The translations under genes and the position numbers were made by a program. This document shows, in pieces, positions 1 through 9,036 of a DNA stretch of 50,324 nt (positions are counted from its first letter, which is position 1; each line of letters begins with the position of its first letter). The stretch lies in contig NZ_MKJY01000388.1 in assembly GCF_001942465.1 (NCBI RefSeq), forward strand, positions 1-50,324, given 5' to 3'. The notes under the pieces were generated by a model, which ran no database searches, was not told the DNA's origin, and saw only the letters and a list, made by a program, of their open reading frames with translations. Source of the stretch: Actinomadura sp. CNU-125. GTDB taxonomy: Bacteria; Actinomycetota; Actinomycetes; Streptosporangiales; Streptosporangiaceae.

Positions 1-1
1 C

Positions 2-136
2 GCGGTCGCCGCCGCGGCCGCCGGGGACGTGCCCGTCTCCCCGGGCGACGCCACGGCGGCCGTCGCGGGCGGGCTGGGCGCCCTGCTCGTCGTCGCCGCC
101 GACGATGTCGCCCACCTGTTCCGATCCGCTTCCTGA
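2..136 (+). CDS. C-terminal end of an unidentified protein (partial)
   Basis: An open frame runs in from the window edge and stops at TGA 134-136. About 44 residues are visible, rich in Ala, Val, Gly and Asp, ending in AHLFRSAS. Third codon positions are almost all G or C, as expected of real coding sequence here. A strong hairpin terminator follows 22 bases later, so this is probably the last gene of its operon. Too little is present to name a family. Confidence 0.6.
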   Translation, partial: AVAAAAAGDVPVSPGDATAAVAGGLGALLVVAADDVAHLFRSAS

Positions 137-158
137 CGCCGCACGAAACCGTTTCCGA

Positions 159-190
159 GGCCGAGCCCGTCCAGGGCTCGGCCATTTTTT
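159..190 (+). terminator. Rho-independent terminator
   Basis: Perfect 10-bp inverted repeat GGCCGAGCCC / GGGCTCGGCC (159-168 and 174-183) with a 5-base loop, followed by A and six T. It closes the partial gene ending at 136. Confidence 0.9.
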
Positions 191-202
191 CGCCCGTCGG
201 TC

Positions 203-1015
203 ATGTATTCGCGATGTATGGGATTTGTGCGCGGCCGACCTAGTGTGAAGGCGTCGAAGAAAGGAGGTGACCAACATGATCGCGAGCTTGGAGAGGAATC
301 GGGACACGCCGCCGCGCCCGGCCGACCGGGTCCGTACGGGCCGGCCGGGATGCCCGGTGCGCCCGGGCCCGGGATGCCGATGGGGCCGCCGCGGCGGAAA
401 CGCGGCAAGGGGCTGCTGATCGGCCTGCTGGCCGGAGGGTTCGCGCTGGTGGTGCTGGCCGTCGGCGGCGTCGGGTTCTACATCCTGAGGTCCAGCCACG
501 AGATCACCACCCCGCGCTCCGCGGGCGGGATGACCCTCGACATCCAGGCCACCGGCGAAACCGACGAGACCTACGAAGAGATGCAGCGGGTGATCCGCAG
601 TACCATCGCGCCTTCGGGCGGCGACTGGGTCCGCGGCGTGTACCGGGACGGCGACCTGGGGTTCCTGCTCATCGGCTACACCGGTGGCTACGACCAGCGG
701 GACAAGCTCGATTCCAAGCTCGACTTCCATCTGCGCAACTCGCTCAGCCTGGGCGAGGCCGAGATCTCCACCCGCATCTGGCAGATCGAGGACGCGGGCG
801 GGGACGGCGACGCGTTCTGCGGGCGCGTGACCGCGAAGCTGCGGTCGTCCTACACCCACTCCTCGATCTGCGCCTGGGCCACCAGGACGACGTTCGCGGT
901 GGTGCTGCCGCTCGGCGGGAAGGTGGCCGGGCGGGACGCGGCGGAGCCGCCGGAGTACAAGGTCGCGGGGCTGCAGCGGGTCATGCGGGACCTCCGGGCG
1001 GACGTCGAGAGCTGA
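203..1015 (+). CDS. Single-pass membrane protein of unknown function (N-terminus uncertain)
   Basis: The layout is a Gly/Pro-rich cytoplasmic N-terminus (about residues 35-62), a basic stretch PRRKRGKG, one transmembrane helix (about 70-94), then a soluble outer domain of about 175 residues with two cysteines (in DAFCGRV and SSICAWA) that could pair. No family is recognised. The start is doubtful: an excellent Shine-Dalgarno AAGGAGGTGA (261-270) sits six bases before ATG 276, but that ATG is not in the coding frame. Its frame ends after about 47 codons. No in-frame start (ATG 203, ATG 218, GTG 245) has a ribosome site. Either a base is missing or added near 280-310, or an internal start is used. 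The body of the protein is well supported by codon bias. Confidence 0.7.
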   Translation: MYSRCMGFVRGRPSVKASKKGGDQHDRELGEESGHAAAPGRPGPYGPAGMPGAPGPGMPMGPPRRKRGKGLLIGLLAGGFALVVLAVGGVGFYILRSSHEITTPRSAGGMTLDIQATGETDETYEEMQRVIRSTIAPSGGDWVRGVYRDGDLGFLLIGYTGGYDQRDKLDSKLDFHLRNSLSLGEAEISTRIWQIEDAGGDGDAFCGRVTAKLRSSYTHSSICAWATRTTFAVVLPLGGKVAGRDAAEPPEYKVAGLQRVMRDLRADVES

Positions 1016-1132
1016 CCGTCCGGAAACGCTTTCCCGCCCGGGTCGGGACACCGGTCACCTGACACCGGGTCGCCGCCCGGGTCACGCTGGAGGGCGGTGC
1101 CCGTGTCGGCGGGCCGGAGGGAGAGGTTCGGG

Positions 1133-1909
1133 ATGCGAGCGGTACTGGCACGGGCCGCCGTGCTGGCCGGCGCGTTCGCCGCGGGGGCCGTGACGGCGCA
1201 CGCCGCGACCATCCCGCACCTCCACCGCATCGCCGCGGATCTCCAGCGGTCCCGGGAGCGAATCCTCGCCGGACGCGAGGAGGAGCGGCGGCGGCTGCGG
1301 CACGATCTGCACGACGGGCTGGGCCCGACGCTGGCGAGCCTGGCGATGTCGCTGGACGCCGCCCGCATCACGCTCGCGTGCGAGCCGGAGCGCACGGACC
1401 CGCTGCTCGCCGACGTCCGGGAGCGGCTGGCCTGCGCGGTCGGGCAGGTCCGGGAGCTGGCGCACGGGCTGCGCCCGCCCGCACTGGACGACCTCGGGCT
1501 CGTCGCGGCGATCGAGTCGTACGCCGTGGGCTGCTGCAAGCGGGTCGAGGTGCGCTGCGACGGCCCGGCGGGCGAGCTGCCCGCGGCCGTGGAGGTCGCG
1601 GCGTACCGGATCGTCCGGGAGTCGCTGACGAACATCCGGCTGCACGCCGCCGAGAGCACCGCCGTGGTGCTGATCGACCGGGCCGCCGACCTGCACGTGA
1701 CGGTGGCCGATACCGGCCCCGGGCTGCCCGCGGCGAACGGTACGGCGCGGCGCGGCGGGCCGACGCGCGGGCTGGACGCCATGCGCGAGTGGGCGGCCGA
1801 GGTCGGCGGCGGGTGCACGATCACGTCGCGCAGCGGCGGCGGCACGGTCGTCGCGGCCCGCCTTCCGCTGCCCGCCGGATACCATCGGCCGGCGGGCGGG
1901 CGGGGGTGA
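1133..1909 (+). CDS. Sensor histidine kinase, NarL/DegS-type (HisKA_3 plus HATPase)
   Basis: About 258 residues. A short hydrophobic N-terminal segment (about 3-26) probably anchors it to the membrane. The dimerisation/phosphoacceptor motif RHDLHDGLG follows with His60 as the likely phosphorylated residue. A HATPase domain has an N-box-like ESLTNIRLHA and a G-box ADTGPGLP. There is no extracellular sensor domain. ATG 1133 was chosen because GGAGGGAGAGG (1116-1126) precedes it; GTG 1097 is an upstream alternative. The response regulator starts 23 bases downstream, so the two form one operon and should act as a phosphorelay. The signal is unknown. Confidence 0.88.
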   Translation: MRAVLARAAVLAGAFAAGAVTAHAATIPHLHRIAADLQRSRERILAGREEERRRLRHDLHDGLGPTLASLAMSLDAARITLACEPERTDPLLADVRERLACAVGQVRELAHGLRPPALDDLGLVAAIESYAVGCCKRVEVRCDGPAGELPAAVEVAAYRIVRESLTNIRLHAAESTAVVLIDRAADLHVTVADTGPGLPAANGTARRGGPTRGLDAMREWAAEVGGGCTITSRSGGGTVVAARLPLPAGYHRPAGGRG

Positions 1910-1932
1910 ATCCCGCCGGGGAAGGCGGGGCC

Positions 1933-2591
1933 ATGGGCGGGGAGACGATCCGGGTTCTCATCACCGACGACCATCCGGTGTTCCGGCAGGGCCTCAAGGG
2001 GCTGCTGCAGGCGCTCGGGGTGGAGGTCGTCGCGGAGGCCGAGAACGGGCCGGACGCGGTGCGGATCGCGGCGGAGCTGCGGCCGGACGTCGTGGTGATG
2101 GACCTGCACATGCCCGGCGGCAACGGCATCGAGGCGACCCGGACGATCACCCGGACGAATCCGGGCATCGGGGTGCTGGTGCTGACGATGTTCCGCGACG
2201 ACGACTCGGTGTTCGCGGCGATGCGGGCGGGCGCGCGGGGCTACCTGCTGAAGGAGTCGGGCGCGGAGGAGATCGCGCGGGCCGTGCGGGCGGTCGCGGC
2301 CGGGGAGGCGATCTACGGGCCGGAGATCGCGCGGCGGGTGCTGACGTTCTTCACCGACATGCCGGATCCGCGGCGGTCGGCGTTCCCGGAGCTGACCGAC
2401 CGGGAACGCGAGGTGCTGGGGCTGATCGCGCAGGGCCGCAGCAACACCGAGATCGCGGGGACGCTGTTCCTCAGCCCGAAGACGGTCCGCAACCACGTGT
2501 CGAACATCTTCATGAAGCTGCACGTCGCGGACCGCGCGCAGGCGATCGTCCTGGCGCGGGAGGCGGGTCTCGGCGAGTCCGGACGCGCTGA
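1933..2591 (+). CDS. Response regulator, NarL/LuxR family (3' end unclear)
   Basis: Receiver domain with acidic pocket TDD (residues 11-13), phosphoacceptor Asp57 in VVMDLHMPG, switch Thr in LTMF and Lys in LLKES. A LuxR helix-turn-helix follows, with LTDREREVLGLIAQGRSNTEIA and KTVRNHVSNIFMKL. It is the partner of the kinase just upstream. The C-terminus should fall soon after AREAGLGES, but the frame has no stop there and stays open until 4339, antisense through clpX. A TGA at 2589-2591 lies out of phase and would close the protein at the usual family length, and a 16-bp terminator hairpin follows at 2628. I place the end there and suspect an indel around 2570-2590. Confidence 0.85.
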
Positions 2592-2627
2592 GCGGCGCGT
2601 CCGCGCACCGGTGCGGAACGCGGAACG

Positions 2628-2663
2628 CGGCGACGCCCCCGGACGGGTCCGGGGGCGTCGCCG
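2628..2663. terminator. Bidirectional terminator between the response regulator and clpX
   Basis: Perfect 16-bp inverted repeat (2628-2643 with 2648-2663) and a CGGG loop, lying between two convergent genes. It has no U-tract, as is common for actinomycete hairpin terminators. Confidence 0.8.
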
Positions 2664-2670
2664 TTCGTCG

Positions 2671-3945
2671 TTACGCGGACTTCTCGCGGGGCTCCCGCTT
2701 CTTGCGTTCGCGGGGCACCAGCGTCGGGTTGACGTGCTCCAGCACCGCCTCGGCGGTGATCACGACGCGTTCGACGTCCTCGCGGCTGGGCACCTCGTAC
2801 ATCACCGACATCAGCACCTCTTCCATGATCGCCCGCAGGCCGCGGGCGCCGGTGCCGCGCAGGATCGCCTGGTCGGCGATGGCCTCCAGCGCGTCGTCGG
2901 TGAACTCGAGGTCGACGCCGTCGAGCTCGAACAGCCGGTGGTACTGGCGCACCAGGGCGTTCTTCGGCTCGGTGAGGATGTTGATCAGCGCGTCGCGGTC
3001 GAGGTTGTGGACGTTGGTGATGATCGGGAGCCGGCCGACGAATTCGGGGATCATCCCGAACTTCAGCAGGTCCTCGGGCATCACGTCGCCGAGCACGGCC
3101 GACGACTCGTCGAAGTCGGACTTGGAGCGGATCTGGGCGCCGAACCCCATCCCCTGCTTGCCGACCCGGGACTCGACGATCTTCTCGAGCCCGGCGAACG
3201 CGCCGCCGCAGATGAACAGCACGTTCGTCGTGTCGATCTGGATGAACTCCTGGTGGGGGTGCTTGCGGCCGCCCTGCGGCGGGACGCTCGCGGTGGTGCC
3301 CTCCAGGATCTTCAGCAGGGCCTGCTGGACGCCCTCACCGGAGACGTCCCGGGTGATCGACGGGTTCTCGCTCTTGCGGGCGACCTTGTCGACCTCGTCG
3401 ATGTAGATGATGCCGGTTTCGGCCTTCTTGACGTCGTAGTCGGCCGCCTGGATCAGCTTGAGGAGGATGTTCTCGACATCCTCGCCCACGTAACCGGCCT
3501 CCGTCAGGGCCGTCGCGTCCGCGATCGCGAACGGCACGTTGAGGAGTCTGGCGAGCGTCTGCGCGAGCAGCGTCTTGCCGGATCCGGTCGGCCCGAGGAG
3601 GAGGATGTTCGACTTCCCCAACTCGACCGCGTCGTCACGGGTGGCGTCGCCCGACTGGATCCGCTTGTAGTGGTTGTAGACGGCCACGGCCATCGCCTTC
3701 TTGGCCGACTCCTGCCCGATGACGTAGGAGTCGAGGAACTCGTAGATCTCCCGCGGCTTGGGCAGGTTGTCCCACTTGAGGTCGGAGGTCTCGGTGAGCT
3801 CCTCCTCGATGATCTCGTTGCAGAGATCGATGCACTCGTCGCAGATGTACACGCCCGGACCCGCGATGAGCTTCTTGACCTGTTTCTGGCTCTTTCCGCA
3901 GAAAGAACACTTGAGCAGGTCACCACCGTCGCCGATGCGTGCCAC
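2671..3945 (-). CDS. clpX: ATP-dependent Clp protease ATP-binding subunit ClpX
   Basis: 424 residues, the normal ClpX length. The N-terminal zinc domain has Cys13, Cys16, Cys35 and Cys38. Also visible are Walker A GPTGSGKT (118-125), Walker B YIDE (181-184), pore loop GYVG (151-154), RKH loop (227-229) and a ClpP-docking loop GMGFG (265-269, the family's IGF position). The protein unfolds tagged substrates and feeds them to ClpP. The start is GTG 3945, preceded by AAGGAGA with a 7-base spacer. It lies downstream of clpP2-clpP1 on the same strand after a 173-base gap, so it may have its own promoter. Confidence 0.98.
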   Translation of the reverse strand: MARIGDGGDLLKCSFCGKSQKQVKKLIAGPGVYICDECIDLCNEIIEEELTETSDLKWDNLPKPREIYEFLDSYVIGQESAKKAMAVAVYNHYKRIQSGDATRDDAVELGKSNILLLGPTGSGKTLLAQTLARLLNVPFAIADATALTEAGYVGEDVENILLKLIQAADYDVKKAETGIIYIDEVDKVARKSENPSITRDVSGEGVQQALLKILEGTTASVPPQGGRKHPHQEFIQIDTTNVLFICGGAFAGLEKIVESRVGKQGMGFGAQIRSKSDFDESSAVLGDVMPEDLLKFGMIPEFVGRLPIITNVHNLDRDALINILTEPKNALVRQYHRLFELDGVDLEFTDDALEAIADQAILRGTGARGLRAIMEEVLMSVMYEVPSREDVERVVITAEAVLEHVNPTLVPRERKKREPREKSA

Positions 3946-4118
3946 CCAACTGTCTCCTTTTCGTGGGGCCGCGCTCTGGATCAGATGCGGTACGGCTCGG
4001 ATGCGTCCCGAAGGCTCTCGACGTTGCTCTCGACGTTACCGCCTCCGACGGACTTGGAAAGCCCCTCGCCCGGAAGTCTGACGACCGGGCTGGGGGACTC
4101 CCTCGTCCTCGTATCGTC

Positions 4119-4814
4119 TCAGGACGACACTACCTCGGCTTTGCGCTTCCTGCTCGCGAAGACGTCGTCGATCAGACCGTACTCCTTGGCTTCCGCCGCG
4201 GTGAGGATCTTGTCGCGCTCGATGTCGCGGCGGACCTCGTCCACGCTCCGGCCGCTGTGCTCGGCCAAGATCGATTCGAGCAGCTCCCGGATCCGCATGA
4301 TCTCGCGGGCCTGGATCTCGATGTCGCTGGACTGGCCGTAAGTGCCCTCGGTCGCGGGCTGGTGGATCAGGATCCGCGAGTTGGGCAGCGCCGCCCGCTT
4401 GCCGGGCGTGCCGGCCCCGAGCAGGACGGCCGCGGCCGAAGCCGCCTGGCCGATGCAGACCGTCTGGATGTCGGGCTTGACGAACTGCATCGTGTCGTAG
4501 ATCGCCGTCATGGCGGTGAACGAGCCGCCGGGCGAGTTGATGTAGATGCTGATGTCGCGGTCCGGGTCGATCGACTCCAGCGTGATCAGCTGCGCCATCA
4601 CGTCGTTGGCGGACGCGTCGTCGATCTGGACCCCGAGGAAGATGATCCGCTCCTCGAAGAGCTTGTTGTACGGGTTCATCTCCTTGACCCCGTACGTGGT
4701 CCGCTCCACGAAGGACGGAATGATGTAGCGGTTGTCCACCGGCAGCGGGGATCCGCCCGCCTGGACGCCCGGGCGGACGTGGTCACCGATGCCGGGTCGC
4801 GTCAGATCGCTCAC
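4119..4814 (-). CDS. clpP2: ATP-dependent Clp protease proteolytic subunit ClpP2
   Basis: 231 residues from GTG 4814. That start has GGAGG (4821-4825) six bases upstream, which argues against the longer ATG start at 4835. The serine-protease triad is visible: Ser126 in GQAASAAA, His151 in ILIHQP, Asp197 in RRDIERD. In actinobacteria the ClpP1 and ClpP2 rings assemble into one mixed tetradecamer that works with ClpX or ClpC. The gene starts 29 bases after the clpP1 stop, so the two are co-transcribed. Confidence 0.97.
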   Translation of the reverse strand: MSDLTRPGIGDHVRPGVQAGGSPLPVDNRYIIPSFVERTTYGVKEMNPYNKLFEERIIFLGVQIDDASANDVMAQLITLESIDPDRDISIYINSPGGSFTAMTAIYDTMQFVKPDIQTVCIGQAASAAAVLLGAGTPGKRAALPNSRILIHQPATEGTYGQSSDIEIQAREIMRIRELLESILAEHSGRSVDEVRRDIERDKILTAAEAKEYGLIDDVFASRKRKAEVVSS

Positions 4815-4843
4815 TGTATGCCTCCGATTCGTCATTCAGGTCG

Positions 4844-5482
4844 TCAGGAGACGGGGCCCTCGGAGGGCACCTGGCTCGCGCTGAGCACCACGTGGTCGAC
4901 GAACCCGTAGTCCTTGGCCTCGTCGGCGGTGAACCAGCGGTCGCGGTCGGAGTCGCGCTCGATCTGGTCGAGCTCCTGGCCGGTGTGCTCGGCGATCTTC
5001 TCGGCGAGCGTCTTCTTGACGTACAGCATCTGCTCGGCCTGGATCTTGATGTCCGAGGCCGTGCCGCCGATGCCGCCGGACGGCTGGTGCATCATGATCC
5101 GCGCGTGCGGGAGCGCGTAGCGCTTGCCCTGCGCGCCGGCGCACAGCAGGAACTGGCCCATCGACGCGGCCAGGCCCATGCCGACCGTGACGACGTCGTT
5201 CGGGACGTACTGCATGATGTCGTAGATCGCCATGCCGGCGGTGACGGAGCCACCTGGCGAGTTGATGTAGAGCGTGATGTCGCGGCGGCCGTCCTCGGCC
5301 GACAGCAGGAGAAGCTCGGCGCAGATGCGGTTGGCGATGTCGTCGTCGACCTGCTGGCCGAGGAAGACGATGCGCTCGCGCAGCAGCCGCTGGAAGAGCT
5401 GGTCGCCCAGAGGCAACAGGGGCGCCTCGGCGACCCGCGCCTGGATCCGCGACGACTCGTCGAAAGTCGGAGGCATGCTCAC
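4844..5482 (-). CDS. clpP1: ATP-dependent Clp protease proteolytic subunit ClpP1
   Basis: 212 residues from GTG 5482, chosen because GGAGG (5491-5495) lies eight bases upstream; longer in-frame starts run into the promoter region. Catalytic residues are Ser107 in GLAASMGQ, His132 in MMHQPSGG and Asp177 in IERDSDRD. It is the first gene of the clpP1-clpP2 operon and partners ClpP2 in the mixed proteolytic barrel. A good match to the ClgR operator lies about 90 bases upstream, consistent with known ClgR control of clpP operons in actinobacteria. Confidence 0.97.
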   Translation of the reverse strand: MSMPPTFDESSRIQARVAEAPLLPLGDQLFQRLLRERIVFLGQQVDDDIANRICAELLLLSAEDGRRDITLYINSPGGSVTAGMAIYDIMQYVPNDVVTVGMGLAASMGQFLLCAGAQGKRYALPHARIMMHQPSGGIGGTASDIKIQAEQMLYVKKTLAEKIAEHTGQELDQIERDSDRDRWFTADEAKDYGFVDHVVLSASQVPSEGPVS

Positions 5483-5566
5483 CGGGTGTTCCTCCGGTCC
5501 TTTAAATCGGTTCGGATGATTGGACATTAACGCGCTCAGCGGCCCTCTTAAGCCCGGGGGCCCGCC

Positions 5567-5584
5567 TTTTCGCCAGGGGCGTAC
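5567..5584. promoter_or_regulatory. Candidate ClgR operator upstream of clpP1
   Basis: TTTTCGCCAGGGGCGTAC fits the ClgR consensus WNNWCGCYNANRGCGWWS at every defined position except the central A, which is G here. It lies about 85-100 bases upstream of the clpP1 start. The consensus is quoted from memory of Corynebacterium/Streptomyces work; binding is inferred. Confidence 0.5.
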
Positions 5585-5623
5585 CCGGTCGGCGCCGGGT
5601 ATGCGGCGATCTACCGGAATGCG

Positions 5624-5660
5624 GCACGCCCCGTACCCGGACATCGGGTACGGGGCGTGC
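5624..5660 (-). terminator. Terminator of tig
   Basis: Perfect 15-bp inverted repeat (5624-5638 with 5646-5660), 7-base loop, placed 20 bases past the tig stop and upstream of the clpP1 promoter region. Confidence 0.8.
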
Positions 5661-5679
5661 GCGCGGCTCGCAGAGCGCC

Positions 5680-7216
5680 TCAGGCGTCCTTCTTCTCCCC
5701 GGCGGCGTCCTCGGACGCCTCCGCGGCCTCGGACCCGCCCTCGGCGGCCTCGGCCTTGTCATCGGCGGCCTCGGCCGCGTCGGTGGCCTCGGTGGCCTCG
5801 GCCGCGTCGGTGGCCTCGGTGGCCTCGGCCGCGTCCGTGGACTCGGCGGACTCGGCGTCGGCCTCGTCGGCCTCGACGGTCTCGCCCGTCTCACCGTTCA
5901 GCTCGCGCTGCACGGCGTCGACGTCGATCTCGTTGCCCGACTCGTCCTTGACGCTGACGTGCTCGACCACGAGGTTCAGCGCCTTGCTGCGCAGCACCTC
6001 CGAGACGATCGCCGGGAGCTGGTTGTTCTCGGTGAGGTACTGGGCGAGCTGCTGCGGCTGCACGCCCATCTGCATGGCCTGCGTGACGACGTACTCGCTG
6101 AGCTCCTCGTTCTCGACGTTCAGCTCCTCCTGGACGGCGAGCTGGTCGAGCACGAAGCCGCCCTTGACGGCGAGCCGGGCCGCGTCGGCGACGTCGGTGT
6201 CGAACTCCTCCTCCGACTTCTCCTGGTCGGCGAGGTAGTCCTCCTTCGACATCCCGGCCATCTGCAGCTGCTGCTCCAGCTGCTGGTTGCGGCGGCCGAT
6301 CTCCTCGTCCACCACGGCGTCCGGCAGCGGGATCTCGACCTTCTCCAGCAGCGCCTCGAGGGCCTTGTCGCGGGCCTCGGACAGCTGCTGCATCCGCACC
6401 TGCCGCTCCAGCCGCCCGCGGACGTCCTCGCGCAGCTCCTCGATGGTGTCGAACTCGCTCGCGAGCTGCGCGAACTCCTCGTCGAGCTCGGGCAGGTTCT
6501 TGACCTTCACGCTCTGCACGGTGGCGGTGATCTCCGCCTCCTCGCCGGCGCGCTCGCCGCCGGACAGGGTGCCGGTGAAGGTCTTCTCCTCGCCCGCCGA
6601 CAGCCCGGTGAGCGCGTCGTCGAGGCCCTCGACGGCGGAGCCGCTGCCGACCTCGTAGGAGAAGCCGGAGGTGGAGGCGTCCGCGATCTCCTCGCCGTCG
6701 ATCTTGGCGACGAGGTCGATGGTGGCGAAGTCGCCCTCCTCGATCGGCCGCTCGGCGGTGGTGAGGGAGGCGAACCGCTCGCGCAGGTTGTCGATCGTCT
6801 CGTCGACCTGCTCGTCGGTGACCTCGGCGTCGTCCACGACGACTTCGAGGCCGTCGTAGTCGGGCATCGAACTTCGGCCGGATGTCCACCTCGGCGGTGA
6901 ACGCGAACTGGTTGCCGTCGTCGAGCTCGGTGACTTCGACGTCCGGCTGGCCGAGCACGAAGATCTCGGTCTCCTCGACGGCCTTGCCGTACAGCCCGGG
7001 CAGGGCGTCGTTGACCGCCTCCTGCAGGACCGCACCCCGGCCGACGTACTTGTCGATCAGGGGGGCGGGGACCTTGCCGCGCCGGAAGCCCTTGATCGCG
7101 ACCTGCTGCGAGATCTCCTTGTACGCCTTGTCGAGGTTCGGCTTGAGCTCGTCGAACGGAACCTCGACGGTGAGCTTGACCCGGGTGGGGGTCAGCTCCT
7201 CGACATCGGTCTTCAC
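5680..7216 (-). CDS. tig: Trigger factor, ribosome-associated chaperone and prolyl isomerase (frameshifted in this sequence)
   Basis: The N-terminal domain, from GTG 7216 (AAGGAGA upstream), carries the ribosome-binding signature [10 protein letters not shown]. The reading frame then changes at about 6864-6871. Before the break the protein reads AEVDIRPKF, and [12 protein letters not shown] continues in another frame. Restoring one GA in a GAGA repeat would rejoin them. The rest contains the FKBP-like domain ([17 protein letters not shown]) and the helical C-terminal chaperone domain. The tail is a long acidic Ala/Glu/Asp/Thr region containing a 27-base tandem repeat. Trigger factor binds nascent chains at the ribosome exit. 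Linkage to clpP-clpX is the classic tig-clp arrangement. The break is probably a sequence error. Confidence 0.92.
5777..5830 (-). repeat. 27-base tandem repeat encoding the acidic tail of trigger factor
   Basis: Two identical 27-base units (5777-5803 and 5804-5830) followed by a partial, slightly diverged third copy. On the coding strand each unit gives nine residues of the pattern EATEATDAA. It is in phase with the tig frame, so copy-number change would only lengthen or shorten the tail. Confidence 0.85.
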
Positions 7217-7767
7217 TGGGGTTGGTCTCCTTGATCGGGCGCTGTCTCGGCCGCGGCGTTCGACGCGTCTCTCTGCTTCTTGCCTGCGAGCCCTCGGCCT
7301 CCCGCGCACGGACCCGGTGGATTCCGGCCGGGTCGGCCCCGGCCGGCCGGTCCGGCTGCGCGTCATTCCTCAGCCCGGCAGTGTCTCGGGCGGCGCGGGC
7401 ACGCCGAATACGGCTCCGCGCCTTCGCGCGCAAGTCTATGGGGTACGGACGTCGTCTGCGGACATCGGAGGTCCACAACCGCCGAGAATCCCGGGCGGAA
7501 GACCCGTCGGGCACCGGAGACGACCCGCGGACGGGGTGCCGGGCCACGGTTTCGTGAACGCGTGAAATCAACTCGTACGCGCGCGGAACACCGGACGACG
7601 CGGAAGGAACACCGTCGGAACGCACGGACCACGAACGGAACGCGGGGGAATCGCGCGAGCGGGCGCGAGCATACGCGCACGTCGGAACGGGCGAGGCGAC
7701 GATTCCGCGTTAACGGGGCCACACGGGCAGTGACATCGGGCACCCGGACCCTTCATACTCATCCGGG
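7217..7767. other. 551-base intergenic region between tig and the DMT-like gene
   Basis: It separates two divergent genes and must hold their promoters. I see the tig ribosome site near its left end (about 7226-7232). I see no RNA gene, convincing protein frame or strong hairpin. The frames open across it are Arg/Pro-rich and lack normal codon bias. Confidence 0.6.
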
Positions 7768-8934
7768 ATGAACGGGATAACCGCGGCCTTCACCGCAACG
7801 GCCCTGTACTACCTCGGGTTCGCCGTGTTCAAGCTGGCGGCGGACCGGATGGCGGTCCTCCGGGGCAACCGCATCGTGCACATGATCTGGACGATCCTGA
7901 GCAACTGGGTGTTCCTGATCGGGCTGGCCCTCGTCCTCGGCGGGCTGAGCCTGCAGATCGTGGCCCTGAGCAAGCTGTCCCTGCCGACCGCCGTGCCGAT
8001 CTTCATGTCGGGCATCGTCCCGCTGCTGATCATCGCGCTGGTCTTCTTCGGCGAGCGGCTCACCCCGCGCGAGTGGCTGAGCCTCGTGCTCACCGGCGCG
8101 GCGATCCTGCTGCTGGCGGCGTCGGTGGGCGGCGACGCGCCGATCAGTTCGGCGGACGCGCCGCCGTGGCGGCTCGGCCTGGTGATCGCACCGGCGGTGC
8201 TGCTGCCGCTGCTGATCCTCGTCATCGGCGACCACCGGCCGGACGGACGGCACGCGCGGCCGATCACCGGCATCGCCTACGGCATCGCGTCCGGTCTTCC
8301 GGTCGGGACCGCGGAGATCGCCATCGCGGGGTGGAGCGACCACGCGAACCGCGCCGACCTCGGGATCCTGGCGACGCCGTGGCCGTACCTGACGGTGCTG
8401 GCGGCGGCGATCGGGTTCGGGATCATGGTCGCGGCGTTCCAGCGCTGCCGGGTGTCGATCGTGTCGACCGTCATGACCGTGAGCGCTAAGTCGTACCTGC
8501 TCATCATGGGCACGTTCGTGTACGGGCAGCCGTGGCCGGACGAACTGGACCGGTCGGCGATGCGGATCGGGGCGCTCGCGCTCGCCGCCGTCGCCGTGCT
8601 GCAGTTCCCCCGGCACCGGCCGGTCGCCGACACCGGGCGGGACGCGGCCCGCGAGCGGGAGGCGGCCGAGCGCGACCCGTTCGGCGGACGTCCGCGCGCG
8701 GCCTCGGGTTCGGGGCGCCGGGGTTCGCCGAGCCCGCACTGGGCGCGCCCACCTACGGCGACCAGGGGCCGGGCGGCGGGCCGCCCCGGCAGCGGGAAGC
8801 CCCGCAGCCGGGCCCGTACGCGCAGGATCCCCTCGGGCGGGGACCGTCCGGACGCTGGGACGTGCCGCAGCCCCGGACCTCGGAGGCGTCCGAGGAACGG
8901 CAGCGGGAACAGGAACAGACCGTCACCGCGCTGA
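7768..8934 (+). CDS. DMT/EamA-like multi-pass membrane protein (C-terminal tail frameshifted)
   Basis: Residues 1 to about 285 form around eight to ten hydrophobic helices in the style of drug/metabolite transporters, for example [23 protein letters not shown] and [22 protein letters not shown]. The substrate is unknown. From about 8705 the stated frame turns into Arg/Ser/Pro-rich sequence ending at 8934. The neighbouring frame there reads as a typical Gly/Pro/Gln-rich cytoplasmic tail ([20 protein letters not shown] and on to TVTALMR) with strong G/C third positions. I therefore infer an indel near 8700-8710, and the true C-terminus is not fixed. ATG 7768 has no clear ribosome site; a short or leaderless transcript is possible. 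Confidence 0.75.
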   Translation: MNGITAAFTATALYYLGFAVFKLAADRMAVLRGNRIVHMIWTILSNWVFLIGLALVLGGLSLQIVALSKLSLPTAVPIFMSGIVPLLIIALVFFGERLTPREWLSLVLTGAAILLLAASVGGDAPISSADAPPWRLGLVIAPAVLLPLLILVIGDHRPDGRHARPITGIAYGIASGLPVGTAEIAIAGWSDHANRADLGILATPWPYLTVLAAAIGFGIMVAAFQRCRVSIVSTVMTVSAKSYLLIMGTFVYGQPWPDELDRSAMRIGALALAAVAVLQFPRHRPVADTGRDAAREREAAERDPFGGRPRAASGSGRRGSPSPHWARPPTATRGRAAGRPGSGKPRSRARTRRIPSGGDRPDAGTCRSPGPRRRPRNGSGNRNRPSPR

Positions 8935-8988
8935 TGCGGACCGGGCGCGGACGGACACGGACCTGGGGCGGACGGACGGCGCCGCGGT

Positions 8989-9025
8989 GGGCCGCCGTCC
9001 CGCTCGACACGCGGGACGGCGGCCC
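8989..9025. terminator. Bidirectional terminator between the DMT-like gene and tex
   Basis: Perfect 14-bp inverted repeat (8989-9002 with 9012-9025) with a 9-base loop, between convergent genes, 12 bases past the tex stop. Confidence 0.75.
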
Positions 9026-9036
9026 GCCGCACCGTC

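Noticed and set aside
1378..4341. A 987-residue forward open frame covering kinase, regulator and the antisense of clpX
   Set aside because: Only the 1933-2590 part has a ribosome-start context and domain match; the rest is a shadow frame of the kinase and clpX.
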